Assembly (NCBI GenBank): GCA_029959085.1
Contig: JARWIR010000005.1
Coordinates: 9,364,501-9,428,500, forward strand
Reading direction: 5' to 3'
From: Nemophila menziesii
Lineage: Eukaryota > Streptophyta > Magnoliopsida > Boraginales > Hydrophyllaceae
DNA length: 64,000 bases
The first letter of the stretch is position 1. The number at the start of each line of letters is the position of its first letter. The translations under genes were made by a program, and so were the position numbers. Positions 11,974 through 23,826 of the stretch are shown piece after piece. Under the pieces are notes generated by a model that searched no databases, was not told the DNA's origin, and saw only the letters and a program-made list of their open reading frames with translations.

Positions 11974-12659
11974 TGTTGTAAAATCTCTATGTAAAATCGT
12001 TTTATCTTTGGCAAAAATAAATCAAAGATCTATTGTTTAAAACTCGTTTCCAAACCCAGACAAACAAGTAAAGAAAATTGCAGAAAATAAAGAACACAAA
12101 GGTTTTATCGTGGTTCAGCACTAAAGGCCTACATCCACATTGAAACCATCCAAGGGGGACGCTTCATGCATTATCAAGCACGGTTACAACTTCCGATCAG
12201 ATTGTTCAGAAATACAAGAATAGAAATCGAGAGCTCCATTCAGAAACCCTAACTACCAATTGAGAAATACTACACAATAATCAAGCCAAACATTTGATTG
12301 ATCTATTCTAATCAAGTTTCTTTATAATCACAAAAACTTGATGATACAAAATCCTAAACCTATCTGCTGAAGAAGATGAGAGAGCGGAAAAGACAAAGTC
12401 AAAGAAGAGAAAAAGAAGTCTGACCAAATGAGAGAAAGTGAGTTATATATATGAAGTAGTGGAGGGTTTTAATCTCAACCCTTCATCTCTTATAACCATC
12501 AAGGGTTAAGATGTAACCACGTGGTCCAACATATAATAAGTCATTCCCGTAAAAACACTTCAAGTGATATATTGACTCAAGTCAATATATAAGCCACATA
12601 AGCATCCAACTCATTACCACCTCAATAAATATTGACTATTGTTGACTTTACTTTCAACA
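11974..12659 (-). repeat. 5' LTR of the Copia element
   Basis: The 686-bp LTR starts TGTTG and ends CAACA on the plus strand, so the ends are inverted. It borders the tRNA-Met primer site at 11961-11972. Its outer end lies 317 bp before the carboxylesterase start codon. The LTR's own transcription would run leftward, away from that gene. Confidence 0.85.
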
Positions 12660-12765
12660 AATTAGGTAGCAACCTAGCTTGATTAATATTAATCCAACGA
12701 CCAAAAAGAATAAATATCCTCCAAGAATATAGAAAGTAATCGAATAAGCCCACCATGATAGACTT

Positions 12766-12771
12766 CACGTG
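12766..12771. promoter_or_regulatory. G-box CACGTG upstream of carboxylesterase
   Basis: A CACGTG word, embedded in TTCACGTGATGACATGTGG, sits about 125 bp before the TATA box. G-boxes are typical bZIP/bHLH sites in plant promoters; use here is inferred. Confidence 0.45.
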
Positions 12772-12891
12772 ATGACATGTGGCAATCACCCAGTTGCCCA
12801 ATCGTCATGTATGCTAGGAAGAAAGAAGGTGGAAAATTCATTTCAGCTCTTTTGTCAAAAGTCTAATCTCATCTTCGTTAAAGTAACACCT

Positions 12892-12899
12892 TATAAATA
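12892..12899 (+). promoter_or_regulatory. TATA box of carboxylesterase gene
   Basis: TATAAATA lies 85 bp before the start codon. This would place the transcription start near 12925 and leave a 5' leader of about 50 bases with no intron. Confidence 0.65.
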
Positions 12900-12976
12900 T
12901 ACTTTGCCATCAATCTTTCTTTGTGTAAGCCTTTCAAGCTAATAAATTCTTCATTTTCATTTGAGGAAAAAGAAAA

Positions 12977-14002
12977 ATGTCTACTTTAACACTTGATCAT
13001 CGAAGCTTGAGATTTCAAGTTAGCAAAGAATATCAAGAACATGATCAAAGGGTTGTTATTGAAGAAATACAAGGTCTTATTAAGGTATACAAAGATGGTA
13101 TCGTCGAAAGACCTCAAATCGTCCCCAATGTCACGTGTGAAACGCCTCTGGGCCTTGACGTAACATGTAGAGATGTTATAATCGACAAGTGTACTAATAT
13201 ATGGGCACGTTTTTACATCCCATCCGCATCTCGTAGTAAGCTCCCTTTGTTAATATACTTCCATGGGGGTGGATTTTGCGTTGGTTCGGCTTCTTGGAGT
13301 TGTTATCATGAATTTCTCGCAAAATTATCTTCGAAAGCTAATTGCGTGATCATGTCCGTGAACTACCGATTGGCCCCGGAAAACCCTCTCCCGGCAGCAT
13401 ATGACGATGGATTCAAAGCATTGATGTGGGTAAAACAACAATCTTGTAATATAAATAGCTCATGGTGGTCTAGTAAATGCAACTTTTCTAGCACTTTCCT
13501 AGCCGGGGATAGTGCCGGTGCCAATATTGCCTACAATGTTGTCACAAGATTGGACAAAAAGGTTACCTTATGGCCCTTGACCCTTAAGGGGACTATCTTA
13601 ATCCAACCCTTTTTCGGGGGAGAATCGAGGACGAAATCTGAGAAATATATGGTTCAACCACCACGATCTGCACTTACTTTAGCCTCAGCAGACACGTATT
13701 GGCGATTATCGTTACCGGTTGGGAGTAATCGGGATCATCCATGGTGCAATCCAATGGGAAAAGAGGTTAGAAAGTTTGATAACCTTAGAATTTCCTCCAG
13801 TTTGGTGTGCATAGCGGATACAGATATAATGAAAGATAGAAACATGGAGTTGTGTGGTGCTTTGGCTAAGGCAGGCAAGAATGTGGAACATGTGGTGTAT
13901 AAAGGTGTCGGACATGCATTTCAAATTCTTGACAAGTCTCAGCTCTCACAACATCAAACAAATCAAATGATTTCTCATATTAAGGCCTTCATAAGTAGAT
14001 AA
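12977..14002 (+). CDS. Carboxylesterase, CXE17-like
   Basis: This is an intact single-exon gene of 341 residues, about the usual 310-345 of plant class-I carboxylesterases (alpha/beta-hydrolase fold 3, same superfamily as GID1 and HSL receptors). The oxyanion-hole box HGGG is at residues 96-99. The nucleophile elbow GDSAG is at 177-181 with Ser179. The acid is probably Asp283 in ADTDIMKDR, and the base is His313 in GVGHAF. The full catalytic triad means a hydrolase, not a GID1-type receptor, which lacks the histidine. There is no signal peptide, so a cytosolic or nuclear location is expected. The N-terminal pattern (RFQVSKEY, then EEIQGLIKVYKDG.VERP) reminds me of Arabidopsis CXE17; the substrate is unknown. 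The start is the first ATG after the TATA box, and AATAAA lies at 14039-14044. The gene sits between a dead Copia element and a dead CACTA element, yet shows no break. Confidence 0.93.
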   Translation: MSTLTLDHRSLRFQVSKEYQEHDQRVVIEEIQGLIKVYKDGIVERPQIVPNVTCETPLGLDVTCRDVIIDKCTNIWARFYIPSASRSKLPLLIYFHGGGFCVGSASWSCYHEFLAKLSSKANCVIMSVNYRLAPENPLPAAYDDGFKALMWVKQQSCNINSSWWSSKCNFSSTFLAGDSAGANIAYNVVTRLDKKVTLWPLTLKGTILIQPFFGGESRTKSEKYMVQPPRSALTLASADTYWRLSLPVGSNRDHPWCNPMGKEVRKFDNLRISSSLVCIADTDIMKDRNMELCGALAKAGKNVEHVVYKGVGHAFQILDKSQLSQHQTNQMISHIKAFISR

Positions 14003-14149
14003 TCGTTGTATTTTTTAAATTTACTATATTTAATCCCAAATAAAAAAATACTGTATATAATGTTTATATTGTCCAATTATTGATTAATTAGATATCAAAA
14101 TTATAAAGTACGTTGTGAGACCATCTCCCAGCATTATTATAATGTGCTT

Positions 14150-14440
14150 CTCGAATGACCAAACTTCTTGCGACTACATGCAAGTCGTCGCTAGAGATGT
14201 ATCTTTAGCGTCTATATTATACGGTCCCCTACCTTATTTGTGATTCGCGACTAACAAATGTAGTCGTGAATAACAACAAAGTCATCAGGAGTTATATTAT
14301 ATTAAATATGTATTGTTTATTGCAGTAAGTTGTAGTCGTTGTTGACCACTGCGATTAGCGACTAAATTTTATCGTCGTAGTTGTCTATTTCTCACGACTA
14401 CTATCTTTTCATTTGCGACGACTTAAAGTCGTCGCTGATG
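14150..14440. repeat. CACTA left subterminal repeats
   Basis: The region holds several copies, in both orientations, of a GCGACGACTT / AAGTCGTCGC word. Examples lie near 14170-14200, 14245-14265, 14335-14375 and 14410-14435. Arrays of this kind flank CACTA transposons and bind transposase. The CACTA terminal sequence itself was not found, so the end is eroded. Confidence 0.6.
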
Positions 14441-14879
14441 AAGCCGGCGTATTTAAAACTACTTGGCAAAATCTGAAAAACGAAAATAATACTCATAACA
14501 AAATTCTCCCATATTCGCCTAAAACCTTAACAACCAATTGGATCGATTGGTTCTCAACTTCAAATTCTTCACATTATTTCTCTAAAATTGAGTATTTTTC
14601 TAAAATTCAAACTTTTAAAATTTGTTTATTTGATGATGATTGTATTTAACATATGATATGACATTATTAGATTATTAAAACTTGTTTTATGATTGTATAT
14701 TTGGATGGTATAAAATATATCTATGAATATTTATTTTTTATTTTTTATATGTTGTAATTATATACTTATATCAAATCGTTAATAGACGATGGATTTTGGG
14801 TATTAATAAGAGTTGGTAATAGATTAATGGTTTGGAAGAACTTGTCAATTTTGTGGAAAAACAAGTGGGTTTTAATGGT

Positions 14880-17800
14880 TATTATTTTGTCTATTTAATC
14901 ACTGTTCGAATAAAGGTGAAATCCGCATCCATGAGGTTAGGACACACATTCTAAAATATGGATTTTTGTCCACGTATGAGGTTTGGACAAAATACGGTGA
15001 AAATTTCGAAATTCCCGCAGAAATCTTTACGCAAATTGTAGAAGATGAAACGATAAATGTGCATAACGACTTGAGATCCACTTATGATGTTGGGATCACT
15101 CGGGTGACAGTGAGATGAAAGACGAGAATTATACAAGTCATGGCAGTTTTGAAGCTCAGTTTAAGGAAATCGAGACCGAGTTATACCCTGATTCTAAAGT
15201 AACGGGTTCTTTGAATTTCATTGCCAAGCTAATGCACGTGAAGGTGAAGAACAAGTGGACTAACACGTCATTCACTGAACTCCTGCTCATGTTTTGTTTG
15301 AAGGTCATATGTTGCCTTCTTCTTACGAGAGTGCAATAAAAAGTTGAAAAGTATGGGTATGAGATATAGTACGATCGATGTTTGCTTGCACGATTATGCT
15401 CTATATTACAAGGATAATGAATACCTCTATCATTTTCAGTATGTCGTGAATCTAGATGGGATCCGAAGAAGGGTAAGAAAGTATCGCATAAAAAAATCCG
15501 CAATTTTCTGACTGCACCGAGATTGCAGTGTCTGTACGCTTCGAGGAACACGCCAAAGACATCATCTAGCAATATACCAGAAATAGTATTGATCCAGATG
15601 TGTTACACCATCCTATTGATGGTGATAGCTGGAAGAGATTTGTAGAGCTACATCATGAGTTTGCGAGTGAAGCTCATAATGTATTATTGGGCTTGGGTAT
15701 CGATGGGGTTTGTCCATTCTCTATGCAGAACAACTCCTACAACATGTGGCCAGTTATATTGACCATCTACAACTTGCCACCGTGGTAATACATGAAAAAA
15801 AACCATATTTCAACTTTGTTTGTTGATTCAGGGTCCACAATCACCCGGTAAGGATATGGATGTCTTTTCATGCCCTGTTATAGATGAGTTGGACGTGTTA
15901 TGGGCTAAAGGGATCCTTACGTATGATGCTCATACTAAGTAAGAGTTTACAATTAAGGTTTGTTTGTTGTCCATGACTAATGACTACCCGGCTAGGTCAT
16001 ACCCATCAGGTTGAAAGGGTCAATGTTATTTAGTGTACCCTGAATGCATGGTAACTACTCCGTCAAAGAAGTTGAGGAAAAAAGGAGTAGTATTTTGATC
16101 ACATACGATGGTTACCTTTGAGAATCCGGTTTAGAAAAATAAAAATTAGTACGAGGATACCGAGGAGCGAGCACCCCGTAGGAAACATAGTCCCACCGAT
16201 ATACAGGCGTAGTTAGATGGGTTGCGTATTTTGTTTCCCGCCAAACACAAGGATTTTAGGGGTAAGGCGACAAAGAAAACAGGTCCTCACGATTTTAATT
16301 GGATATAAAAAAAGTATTTTTTATCATTTACATTGTTGGCCCACAAATTTATTGAAACATAACATTGATATTATGCATTGTGAGAAAATGTAACATAGAG
16401 AATGGATCTGAAAGATATGGGTATCAAGAAAGAGTTGTGGTTGTTCACAGACCGAGGTAAAATGATGATACCGCACGCAAAGTATGCGTTGACACCGGAT
16501 AAGTGAAGTGTTTTACTAGATTGATTGAAGGCGTAGAATATTCCTAATGGCTTCGTGTCTAGTTTTAGGAATAACATTAAAAGTGATACAGGAAAGATCA
16601 TCACGATTAAATCACATAACTGTCACATAATGATGCAGTTTCTTTTCATGGCTAGTATCCCCGGGCTTATAGACGATAAACTGGTGAGCGATCCGATGAT
16701 TGGGTTATCTAACATGTACAGGGTTGTTTGTAAAAAGAATCTAAGTAGGAAAGAAATGGAAGAGGGGAATTCTGAAATGATTAAAATTGTATGCAAGCTT
16801 GAGATGATTTTGCCTTCCCCTTCTTTAACATAATGATCCACCTAGTCATATACTTATTCGACGAAGTATTGTTAGGTGGTCCAGTTCAGATGCGGAGGAT
16901 GTACCCATTTGAAAGGTATTCGAAGAAGTTAAAATAGTACATTCAGAACCTGACTAGGCCGGAGGGTTCAATCGCCGAGGGGTACGTTGTGGAAGAGACA
17001 TTGACATTCATATCGTGTTATCTTTGAGAGGAAAGAAAAAAGTTTAACGATCCCGGTAGTTAATATGAGACGGTCCCTGAACCTAAAATTCATTCTGTTT
17101 TAAGAGTCAGTGTAATCAGTGGATGAAAAATAGTTTGGTGTTTTGCCACATAAAGAGAAGGAGAATATCAACTGATACATCCTCCTTAATTCCGGCGAGA
17201 TCCAACCGTACATGATGTAAGTAACAACATTTACATTTTTTAATATGTTTTGTAAAAAATGTTTACACTATTCTCAATATATAGTGAACACAAGTCAACG
17301 CTATCCGTCCATGTTATTGATATAGAATGGATTCCCCGAGAAATGATTCGGGAGTAGTTTATGGAGAAGGTATATATAATATTATTTTTAACATAAACAC
17401 GACTATATTAAAACTAATAAGTGTTCTTGTTGTTAGGTTTACCTAATGCACAAGGCTGGTGATGCATTAGCTACCCCTGAGATGATTTCATTGGCGAATA
17501 TGTCTCACAGTCTGGTATATAGATACATTCATGTGTTGTGAATGGTGTCAAATTGATTACTCGTGAAAAGTATGAAAAAAATGGTGACTAAGGATTATGG
17601 GGTATGTACCATCACAGATGGAGTACCTTTTTACGGTGAGTTAGTCAAGATTGTGGAGGTTGTATTTAACGGTGGTTGTTCTTTTGTGTTGTTTGGGTGT
17701 AAGTGGTATAACACGAATAATGTGAAAAAGACCATGGGGTAACCAATATCAACAAAACTTCTTTTTGGTGGAGAGAATAGCCTTACATTTTATCCAAGCC

Positions 17801-17900
17801 AAAATTAATGCTAAGAGCTACATGGGTGGATAATCTTGTTGGAAGTTAATGATCGGCACGGGTGGAGCCCTGAGTTATGGGATGCAGAATCAGTATCTAC
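14880..17900 (+). pseudogene. CACTA (En/Spm) TNP2-like transposase
   Basis: Collinear pieces of a plant CACTA transposase can be read across many stops. First is an N-terminal transposase-associated block near 14930 (VRTHILKYGFLSTYEVWTKYGE). Next are TNP2 blocks near 15280-15420, with FTELL, MRYSTIDVCLHDYALYYKDN. Then comes the well-preserved MLHHPIDGDSWKRF and ILTIYNLPPW (15600-15788). MTNDYPARSY follows near 15975, then the PVQMRRMYPFERY-equivalent region at about 16880. A DUF4216-like C-terminus occupies about 17600-17880 (YGELVKIVEVVFNG, FVLFGCKWYNT, WSPELWDAE). The many in-frame stops show it has been inactive for a long time. Confidence 0.85.
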
Positions 17901-18249
17901 TGACATAGATCCGATTACCATTCCTTTAATTAACACAGACATGGATTACTCCGGATTAAGGTTGACAACTGATGAAGAGACTGAAGGTTATCCATCTATG
18001 TTGGGAAATGATACATTGATTGACAATGACGAGGAGATATACGATGGCTCATGAGATGCGTACGCAGATTTTTAATTTGAAAGACCTATAAACATTGATA
18101 GTAATGATGAAATTTAAGACACTAGTACCTTATCGTTTTCTTCTTTATTGAAACTAAGTGCTTTTTATTGGAATGTTAATACTGTTAGATATTATGGTCA
18201 TAATATTGTGTTATTTTTTTGGTCATAAGGAAAAACTCATTGCTATTGT

Positions 18250-18420
18250 TGGGGTCCACTTTTCCGCCCATTCGTTACACGCGACGATATATCGTTACTC
18301 GCAATGACATTGACGTCGCGAAAAAGCACGTGATGGTCAAGTATAATTTCAATTACTCGCGACGACTAAAATATAGTCGCTAATAAGTGGTCCTATATGT
18401 ACCCGTCGAGAGCTCAGTTC
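18250..18420. repeat. CACTA right subterminal repeats
   Basis: ACGCGACGATATATCG, TGACGTCGCG and CGCGACGACTAAAATATAGTCGC mirror the left-side words. They mark the right flank of the transposon, whose exact end is not recognisable. Confidence 0.55.
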
Positions 18421-18533
18421 TTCCATAATTCTTTAAGCCAAAAATAAAAAACAAAAGCTCTCAAGTAATTCCGCTATTCCCGAAGCGATTTAAGGCCAAG
18501 TCCTTAATCAAAACATCACATAATGTGAGTAAA

Positions 18534-20079
18534 TGGTGTCGCCTAAGGTGTGATAAAATAATAGATAAAATAGATGCAAATAAACACCCTAGGCTAGCAC
18601 GTTACTCACTGCAAGTATCACAGATAGTATGCAAGTTTTAATGATAAATAAAGTTCGTTCCTCAGAGACTGCGAAAATTAGGAGAACTTATGCAATATAA
18701 AGTGCAATTAATAACACTAGAAGAATAATACGCAAGAATAAAAGACTATGAAATATTTATTTGGTTTTTGAATAAAAGATTAACTAAATAAAATAAAGAC
18801 AGAAAAGTAAATAAGAGAAGAGTTTAGCTCGAGATATAGCAAGTAATCCCTACTAGACTTGACAACTCTAATCATGTAAGGGAGAATTATGTAGAATCGC
18901 AATAACCAGGATTCTAAATTCCTCCTAACCCCCTTCCGAGTGGACTTAGGTGGAGACCGCACAATTACCAGGGGACTTAACTAAGGTACTCCTACGCCAC
19001 TAGATTCTTAGATGAGCCTAGCCTGCAATAATGACCGGTGGCTAAATCAAACCCAAATGGCTATCTAGCTGGGCAAGCCCGTCAGGATCACTACCGCACA
19101 CTAGACGTTTATGTGGTGTTTCAATAATTAGACACCCCTTCCGAGTGACCATCTAACTACTATTAAGGTAATCATATACATTGCGCACCGCAACGAAAAC
19201 AGACAATAAATTAAAGCACGTAAAACAGAGACTAAAACAGTCATACATTTAAATATTATAATCCCAAATTAAAATAGATTAAAACAAGTGTAGGGTTCAT
19301 ACCCATATTCTAAATCTCAAACTAAAATAAATTAGTTCATACTAGAGAAATAAAAGAAAACAATTACAAATTTGAAGGCTTGTGAAGGCATTATTTGATG
19401 TTCAGCTCCTTCCAAACTTCTCTTCTCTTGATGTAGGCTTCTTCTTGACTTAAGGGTTGGCCAAGGATGTGTTTCTACTGAATAAAGGGTGTATTTATAG
19501 GGTATTTCAAACCCTAATTCGGATTCTTGGAGTAGAGGGCAAGTAAGAACGCTCTTTTCCAAATCAAATTTGTTTCCTAAAATATAGAAAAGGTAAGAAA
19601 CTGCTGTTGCTTTGTTCTGGTCGTAAGTTCTTCAATATTGCTCTGATTGATGTGTTCTTTATATCGAAACTGATCGTCTCGGAAAGCTCTATACTTTTTC
19701 TTTAGGCCATTCTTCAAAATTTCCAGCCGTTTTTTAGTTATGATCAATTTAATGGACGTAGCTACTGAATTTCAGATTTACTTGGCAACTTTTCCTTTTC
19801 TATTTTATCTTTTACTTCCTTTATCTCCAATTTCCATCATTATCTTCTTTCCCTTATCTCTTAAAATTGATTTGGCATGTAATTAATTACCATATATCCT
19901 TAAACCTTCACATTAACAAACAATTAAACCTAATATGCTCTAAAAATAATAAATCCTCAAATCAAAACAAGAAATAGGAAAAATATAAAAACATGAATAA
20001 AATCGTTATTTATATTCCTAAATACACTTAAAATGATGTCTCCAACCTAGATTAATTCATCACAAATAGGGAGACATCA
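18534..20079 (-). repeat. Solo LTR related to the 39524-53177 family
   Basis: On the minus strand this 1546-bp unit starts TGATGTCTCC and ends GGCGACACCA. It is flanked by the perfect 5-bp duplication GTAAA at 18529-18533 and 20080-20084. Start, end and internal words (for example TATTTTATCACACCTTAGG and the CAGTCCCTGAGGAACGAA-type stretch) match the LTRs at 39524-53177, though it is clearly diverged. No internal sequence is present, so it is the product of recombination between two LTRs of one insertion. It lies next to the right flank of the CACTA remnant. Confidence 0.9.
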
Positions 20080-20084
20080 GTAAA

Positions 20085-20500
20085 TCATCACGTTTCCATT
20101 TTTTCAAGTATTTTTAGTTATTATTATTCATAACCTAATTTTTTTTTGTTAAACTTGATTGTTACGGGAATAGAATGGAATCTAACATATACAAGGACTA
20201 ATTTCATCCAAAAAAGTACATTTTTTAACCATTAACATATATTTATTTTTGTGGTTTAAATTTTAATTTTTTTGCATGTTTAAATTAAATTGTTAAATCC
20301 GAATTACGAGGATATTGTTTTAGGAGTGATATGTAACGATTAACACAATTACTAAGTTAATATTGTAAAGATTAATTTTAAAATGTATTTTTGGATAAAA
20401 TATTAGTGTTCATTTTAGATTTTGAGCCTTGAATTGTGATTAGGGTATTTAGATTAGTTGGAAAATTTTGGGTTTAAAAATACGAAGCCTAAAATGTAGT
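20085..20500. other. AT-rich sequence
   Basis: No gene or recognisable element is seen between the solo LTR and the minisatellite that follows. Confidence 0.35.
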
Positions 20501-20992
20501 TTTTAATTGTAGTGACAAAAGTGAAATTTGGAAAAAAAAATATGAGACTAAAATGAATTATTGAAAAATAAAAGATTAAAATGCAAAAAAATTAAAAAAA
20601 ATAGAACTAAGATGCAATTTTGAAAAAATAAAGGATTAAAATGCAATTTTTAAAAAGTAAATGATAAAAATGTAACTATGAAAAATTAAAGGTCAACTAT
20701 GCAATTAAAAAAATATAGCATTAGGAAGCAATATTGAAAAAATAAATGGATTAAAATGCAATTTTTAAAAATAAAGAATTAAAATACAATTACAAAAAAT
20801 TAAAGGTCTAATATGCAATTTTTTAAAAAATATAGGACTTAGATGCAATTTTTTAAAATATAGGACTAAGATGCAATGTTTTAAATGTATAGGACTAAGA
20901 TGCAATTTAAAAAAAATATAGGACCACGTGTGCAATTTTAAAAATATATAGGACTACGATGCAATTTAAAAAAATATAGGACTAAGAGAGAT
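20500..20992. repeat. Degenerate minisatellite, unit about 27 bp
   Basis: About 15-18 imperfect copies of a unit like ATAGGACTAAGATGCAATTT plus an A-rich spacer. The copies at the right end are most alike and those at the left are most diverged, as expected from an array that has expanded from one side. Confidence 0.7.
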
Positions 20993-22737
20993 TTGCTATT
21001 CATCTCCCAAACCATGGACTAGGCACGTGTAAGATTTGTTTGTAAAAAGTGTCTAACTACTACCATCGGGGTGTGTATGAACTCGTAGCACACTATTATT
21101 TATTCCACGACAGTTCTACAAACCAATCGTCTCCCCGTGTTCAAAGTTGATATTTTAATGAAAAAAGACTCGAAGTTGTTACTAGTGTATGATTTGTATG
21201 CAGTGCATAGGTCATGATCATGAATATGTTGATTTTTGGGTCAGAGAACATCTAAGAACATGTACTGGTTGTAACATATTTGTGACTATTAAAATAAAAC
21301 ATTTTTTCAAAATAATTCAATAATTTAGTTTTAATTTGATTTTTTTTGAATTATATGTTTTATTAATTTTTATTTAACATTTTGGATTGCTATTATATGG
21401 TTGATGTAATAGCTCGATCACACGGGGGGGGGGGGGGGGGGGGGGGGGGGGGTGGGGGTGAGCAACCCCGATCGGTCACTAACCAGCTGTAACGCACCTC
21501 GCTGTATACAAAATATTTTTTTGTTTTTTATCACTTAGATATTTATTCAATGTGAGGGAGAGAAGGACTAGGGGAAAGGCCTTTCTAAAATCTTATTTAA
21601 GGGCCTTACATGCATTTATTGATAAATTATCGATAGACTTTTGAATATTAGACAACACATGGAATGCCACGGGGGAGTATGGCAAGCATGTATCTCAGGA
21701 ATACCGAGCCAATTATTATGACAGAATTTCACAACTCTCCAAAAAGAGCAAAAAAAATTACCAAGCACGTGAGCTATATCATTTGAAAGAACAATTATCA
21801 AGCCTTGGTAGCAACTTTGAAAGAAAAAAACTTGGTAACAACAGAGAAAATAAATTTTGAATTAGGACATTCAGGCTTCTCTGGACAAGGAATCAAACAC
21901 TTCAAAAAAATACAAGGGGATAATTGAAAGCCAACTTTATCCCCGACTAGTTAGTGGATGGAATTATAGCATAACTTGCTAACTCGACATGCTCGTCCCT
22001 CATCAGAATTCACTCGGCTAATCCAAAAAAGATAGAAAAAATATGCCGACCAAGTATAACAGATTGGCCAAGCGAACTGCTTCCTTCACCCAAACTCCGG
22101 TCACGTCGAGTCATTTGTCCACTTAATCAACCTTGACCACGCCAAGCTCATAAGGCAGTTAGAATATCACCTTGCCCAACCAGTCAGTTCACCAGACGAC
22201 GAAAATCACAATCGATACGATACTATGGAGATCTTTGCCAAATCAGACTTTCTTTATCATGTTTGACCTAGATATTCTTGGTTGAAGGCCTATCAAGAGA
22301 CGACTACTAACCATATCCAATGTCCAAAGCTCTGATTAGAGTATCCTAGAAGTAAAACGTTATGCATATACATATATGTAGTAGGTTTCTTAACACGTAT
22401 CTCACTTTTACTCTCTTACTCTCTCTGCAATATACATAATATTTGTATCTTTTGCTTCCTTTTGATTCTATATCATTGAGGGTCAATTTTCCATATTCAC
22501 AATACTAACTTGAGCATCGGAATGCCACGAGAGCACACCTCACTCTTGTCCCTTAGTCGTGGTTGTGCAGTACAAAGTATAAATCGAGAAACCATCAGTC
22601 CCGACAATTCTTGATTGTTCCTAACTAAGTCAAGATCAATCATTTCAAGCCAATTTCTTATGCCAGTATATATATCTGATACCAGAAATTTAGTAGATGA
22701 TTACTCTATCAATTAGTGTAATGAAGTCATGAACTAC
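20993..22737. other. Intergenic with G29 tract and possible LTR fragment
   Basis: No gene is seen. An uninterrupted run of 29 G occupies 21424-21452. Bases about 22440-22600 hold a stretch (TATATCATTGAGGGTCAATT, then AACTTGAGCATCGGAATGCC) that resembles the inner end of some plant gypsy LTRs, but no partner LTR or duplication was found. Confidence 0.35.
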
Positions 22738-22983
22738 TACCTCCTTTCTTAAATAAATGTCCACTTAGTTTTTTACATAAATTAAGAAGTGTAATGATTA
22801 AATTTCATTTATTAAAATACTTTTAATAAAGTGTCTTGATATTTAAATATAAATTAAAAATATAAATTCTAATATTTAATGAAGATATATATTAGTGAAA
22901 ATAATTTAAAAAACTTCTAGGTATTATAAATAAATATTTATTCTGTAATTATAATTTTAATTAGTGGACATTTATTTAAGGGT
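22738..22983. mobile_element. Stowaway-like MITE
   Basis: The left end TACCTCCTTTCTTAAATAAA is followed by TGTCCACTTAG. It is mirrored at 22963-22982 by AGTGGACATTTATTTAAG. Short length (about 245 bp), AT-rich interior and the CTCCNT...GTCCACTT end fit Tc1/mariner Stowaway MITEs. The outermost right end looks eroded, so a TA duplication could not be confirmed. Confidence 0.65.
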
Positions 22984-23826
22984 ACATAATTAATAAAGAC
23001 TTTATACTCCTAATCAATTATGTAATTATGTATCATGATCGAGATATTGAGCGTAATCGAAGTAAACAACATCTTACGACATAAGTTAAAAAAAAGACTC
23101 TTTCAAAAACGCTCCACGTTTGTAGGAACTAACTTTCAAAACAAACACTGCCATGTCTGCAACTCCGCCGCCGCACTTGGCTGGCGACCAACCACAGTCG
23201 GGAATACCTCCTGATGGACACACCATGAACACAGCTACGCTGCAGCAGGAACACGCCCCACCAATGAGCTATGAAATAAACAAAACTCCAGCTGCGCAAG
23301 AACAACAAACAGACCACATGATGGTGGAATTCCCATCACTACAGGCGGCAATGCAAACTTCTAGAGGAGGAAAACGGCAAAGGGCCTCTGGAGAAGCTAA
23401 TGATGATCAAAACATGATATCAAAGATCACAACTGTGATGCCAGAAGTGGAAATCTCAACAAAAGAACCAATGAACAATTCAAAAACAGCTGTTACAGGT
23501 AACAAAACTAACTCTTTCGCTAGACCTTTATTAAACGGTTGGAAAGGAACGGTCACTGGAAACAATAGAGTAATACATATAATCGACGATTTTAATGACT
23601 TGAAAACAAACAATGTATTGGGGGAAGAGGATTTTCTAGAATTAGAGGCTTTAGTAGAGGATGATGAGGTAACCGAAGACGACTCTATTCCAACGGTTAT
23701 TCGTACAAAAGATGAAATCCAAGAAGGTATTAGATTGTGGCGTAACACCGTTGTCGTTAGGCTCTTAGGTAGAGAGGTGGGATTCACCTACTTATCCTCG
23801 AAACTGAAACAAATATGGAATCCCTC

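Larger units (their letters stand above)
7339..12659 (-). mobile_element. Decayed Copia LTR retrotransposon
   Basis: Read on the minus strand, the order is 5' LTR (12659-11974), primer site, gag, protease, integrase, reverse transcriptase, RNase H, polypurine tract and a truncated 3' LTR (7590-7339). The gene order PR-IN-RT is that of Ty1/Copia. The primer site TGGTATCAGAGC (plus strand 11961-11972) is complementary to initiator tRNA-Met, and the polypurine tract AAGGTGGAGAT lies just inside the 3' LTR. Each coding block is broken by stops or frameshifts, so it cannot move on its own. No target duplication can be tested because one LTR is truncated. Confidence 0.92.

Noticed and set aside
12977..14002. 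GID1-type gibberellin receptor
   Set aside because: The catalytic histidine is present and the GID1 N-terminal lid sequence is not; the protein is an active-type carboxylesterase.
14150..18420. Exact CACTA terminal inverted repeats
   Set aside because: No CACTA...TAGTG pair or 3-bp duplication could be found at the expected places; only subterminal repeats were annotated.
22440..22600. An LTR end or TRIM element near the AACTTGAGCATCGG word
   Set aside because: No matching second LTR, primer site or target duplication was found, so it is mentioned only as a possible fragment.
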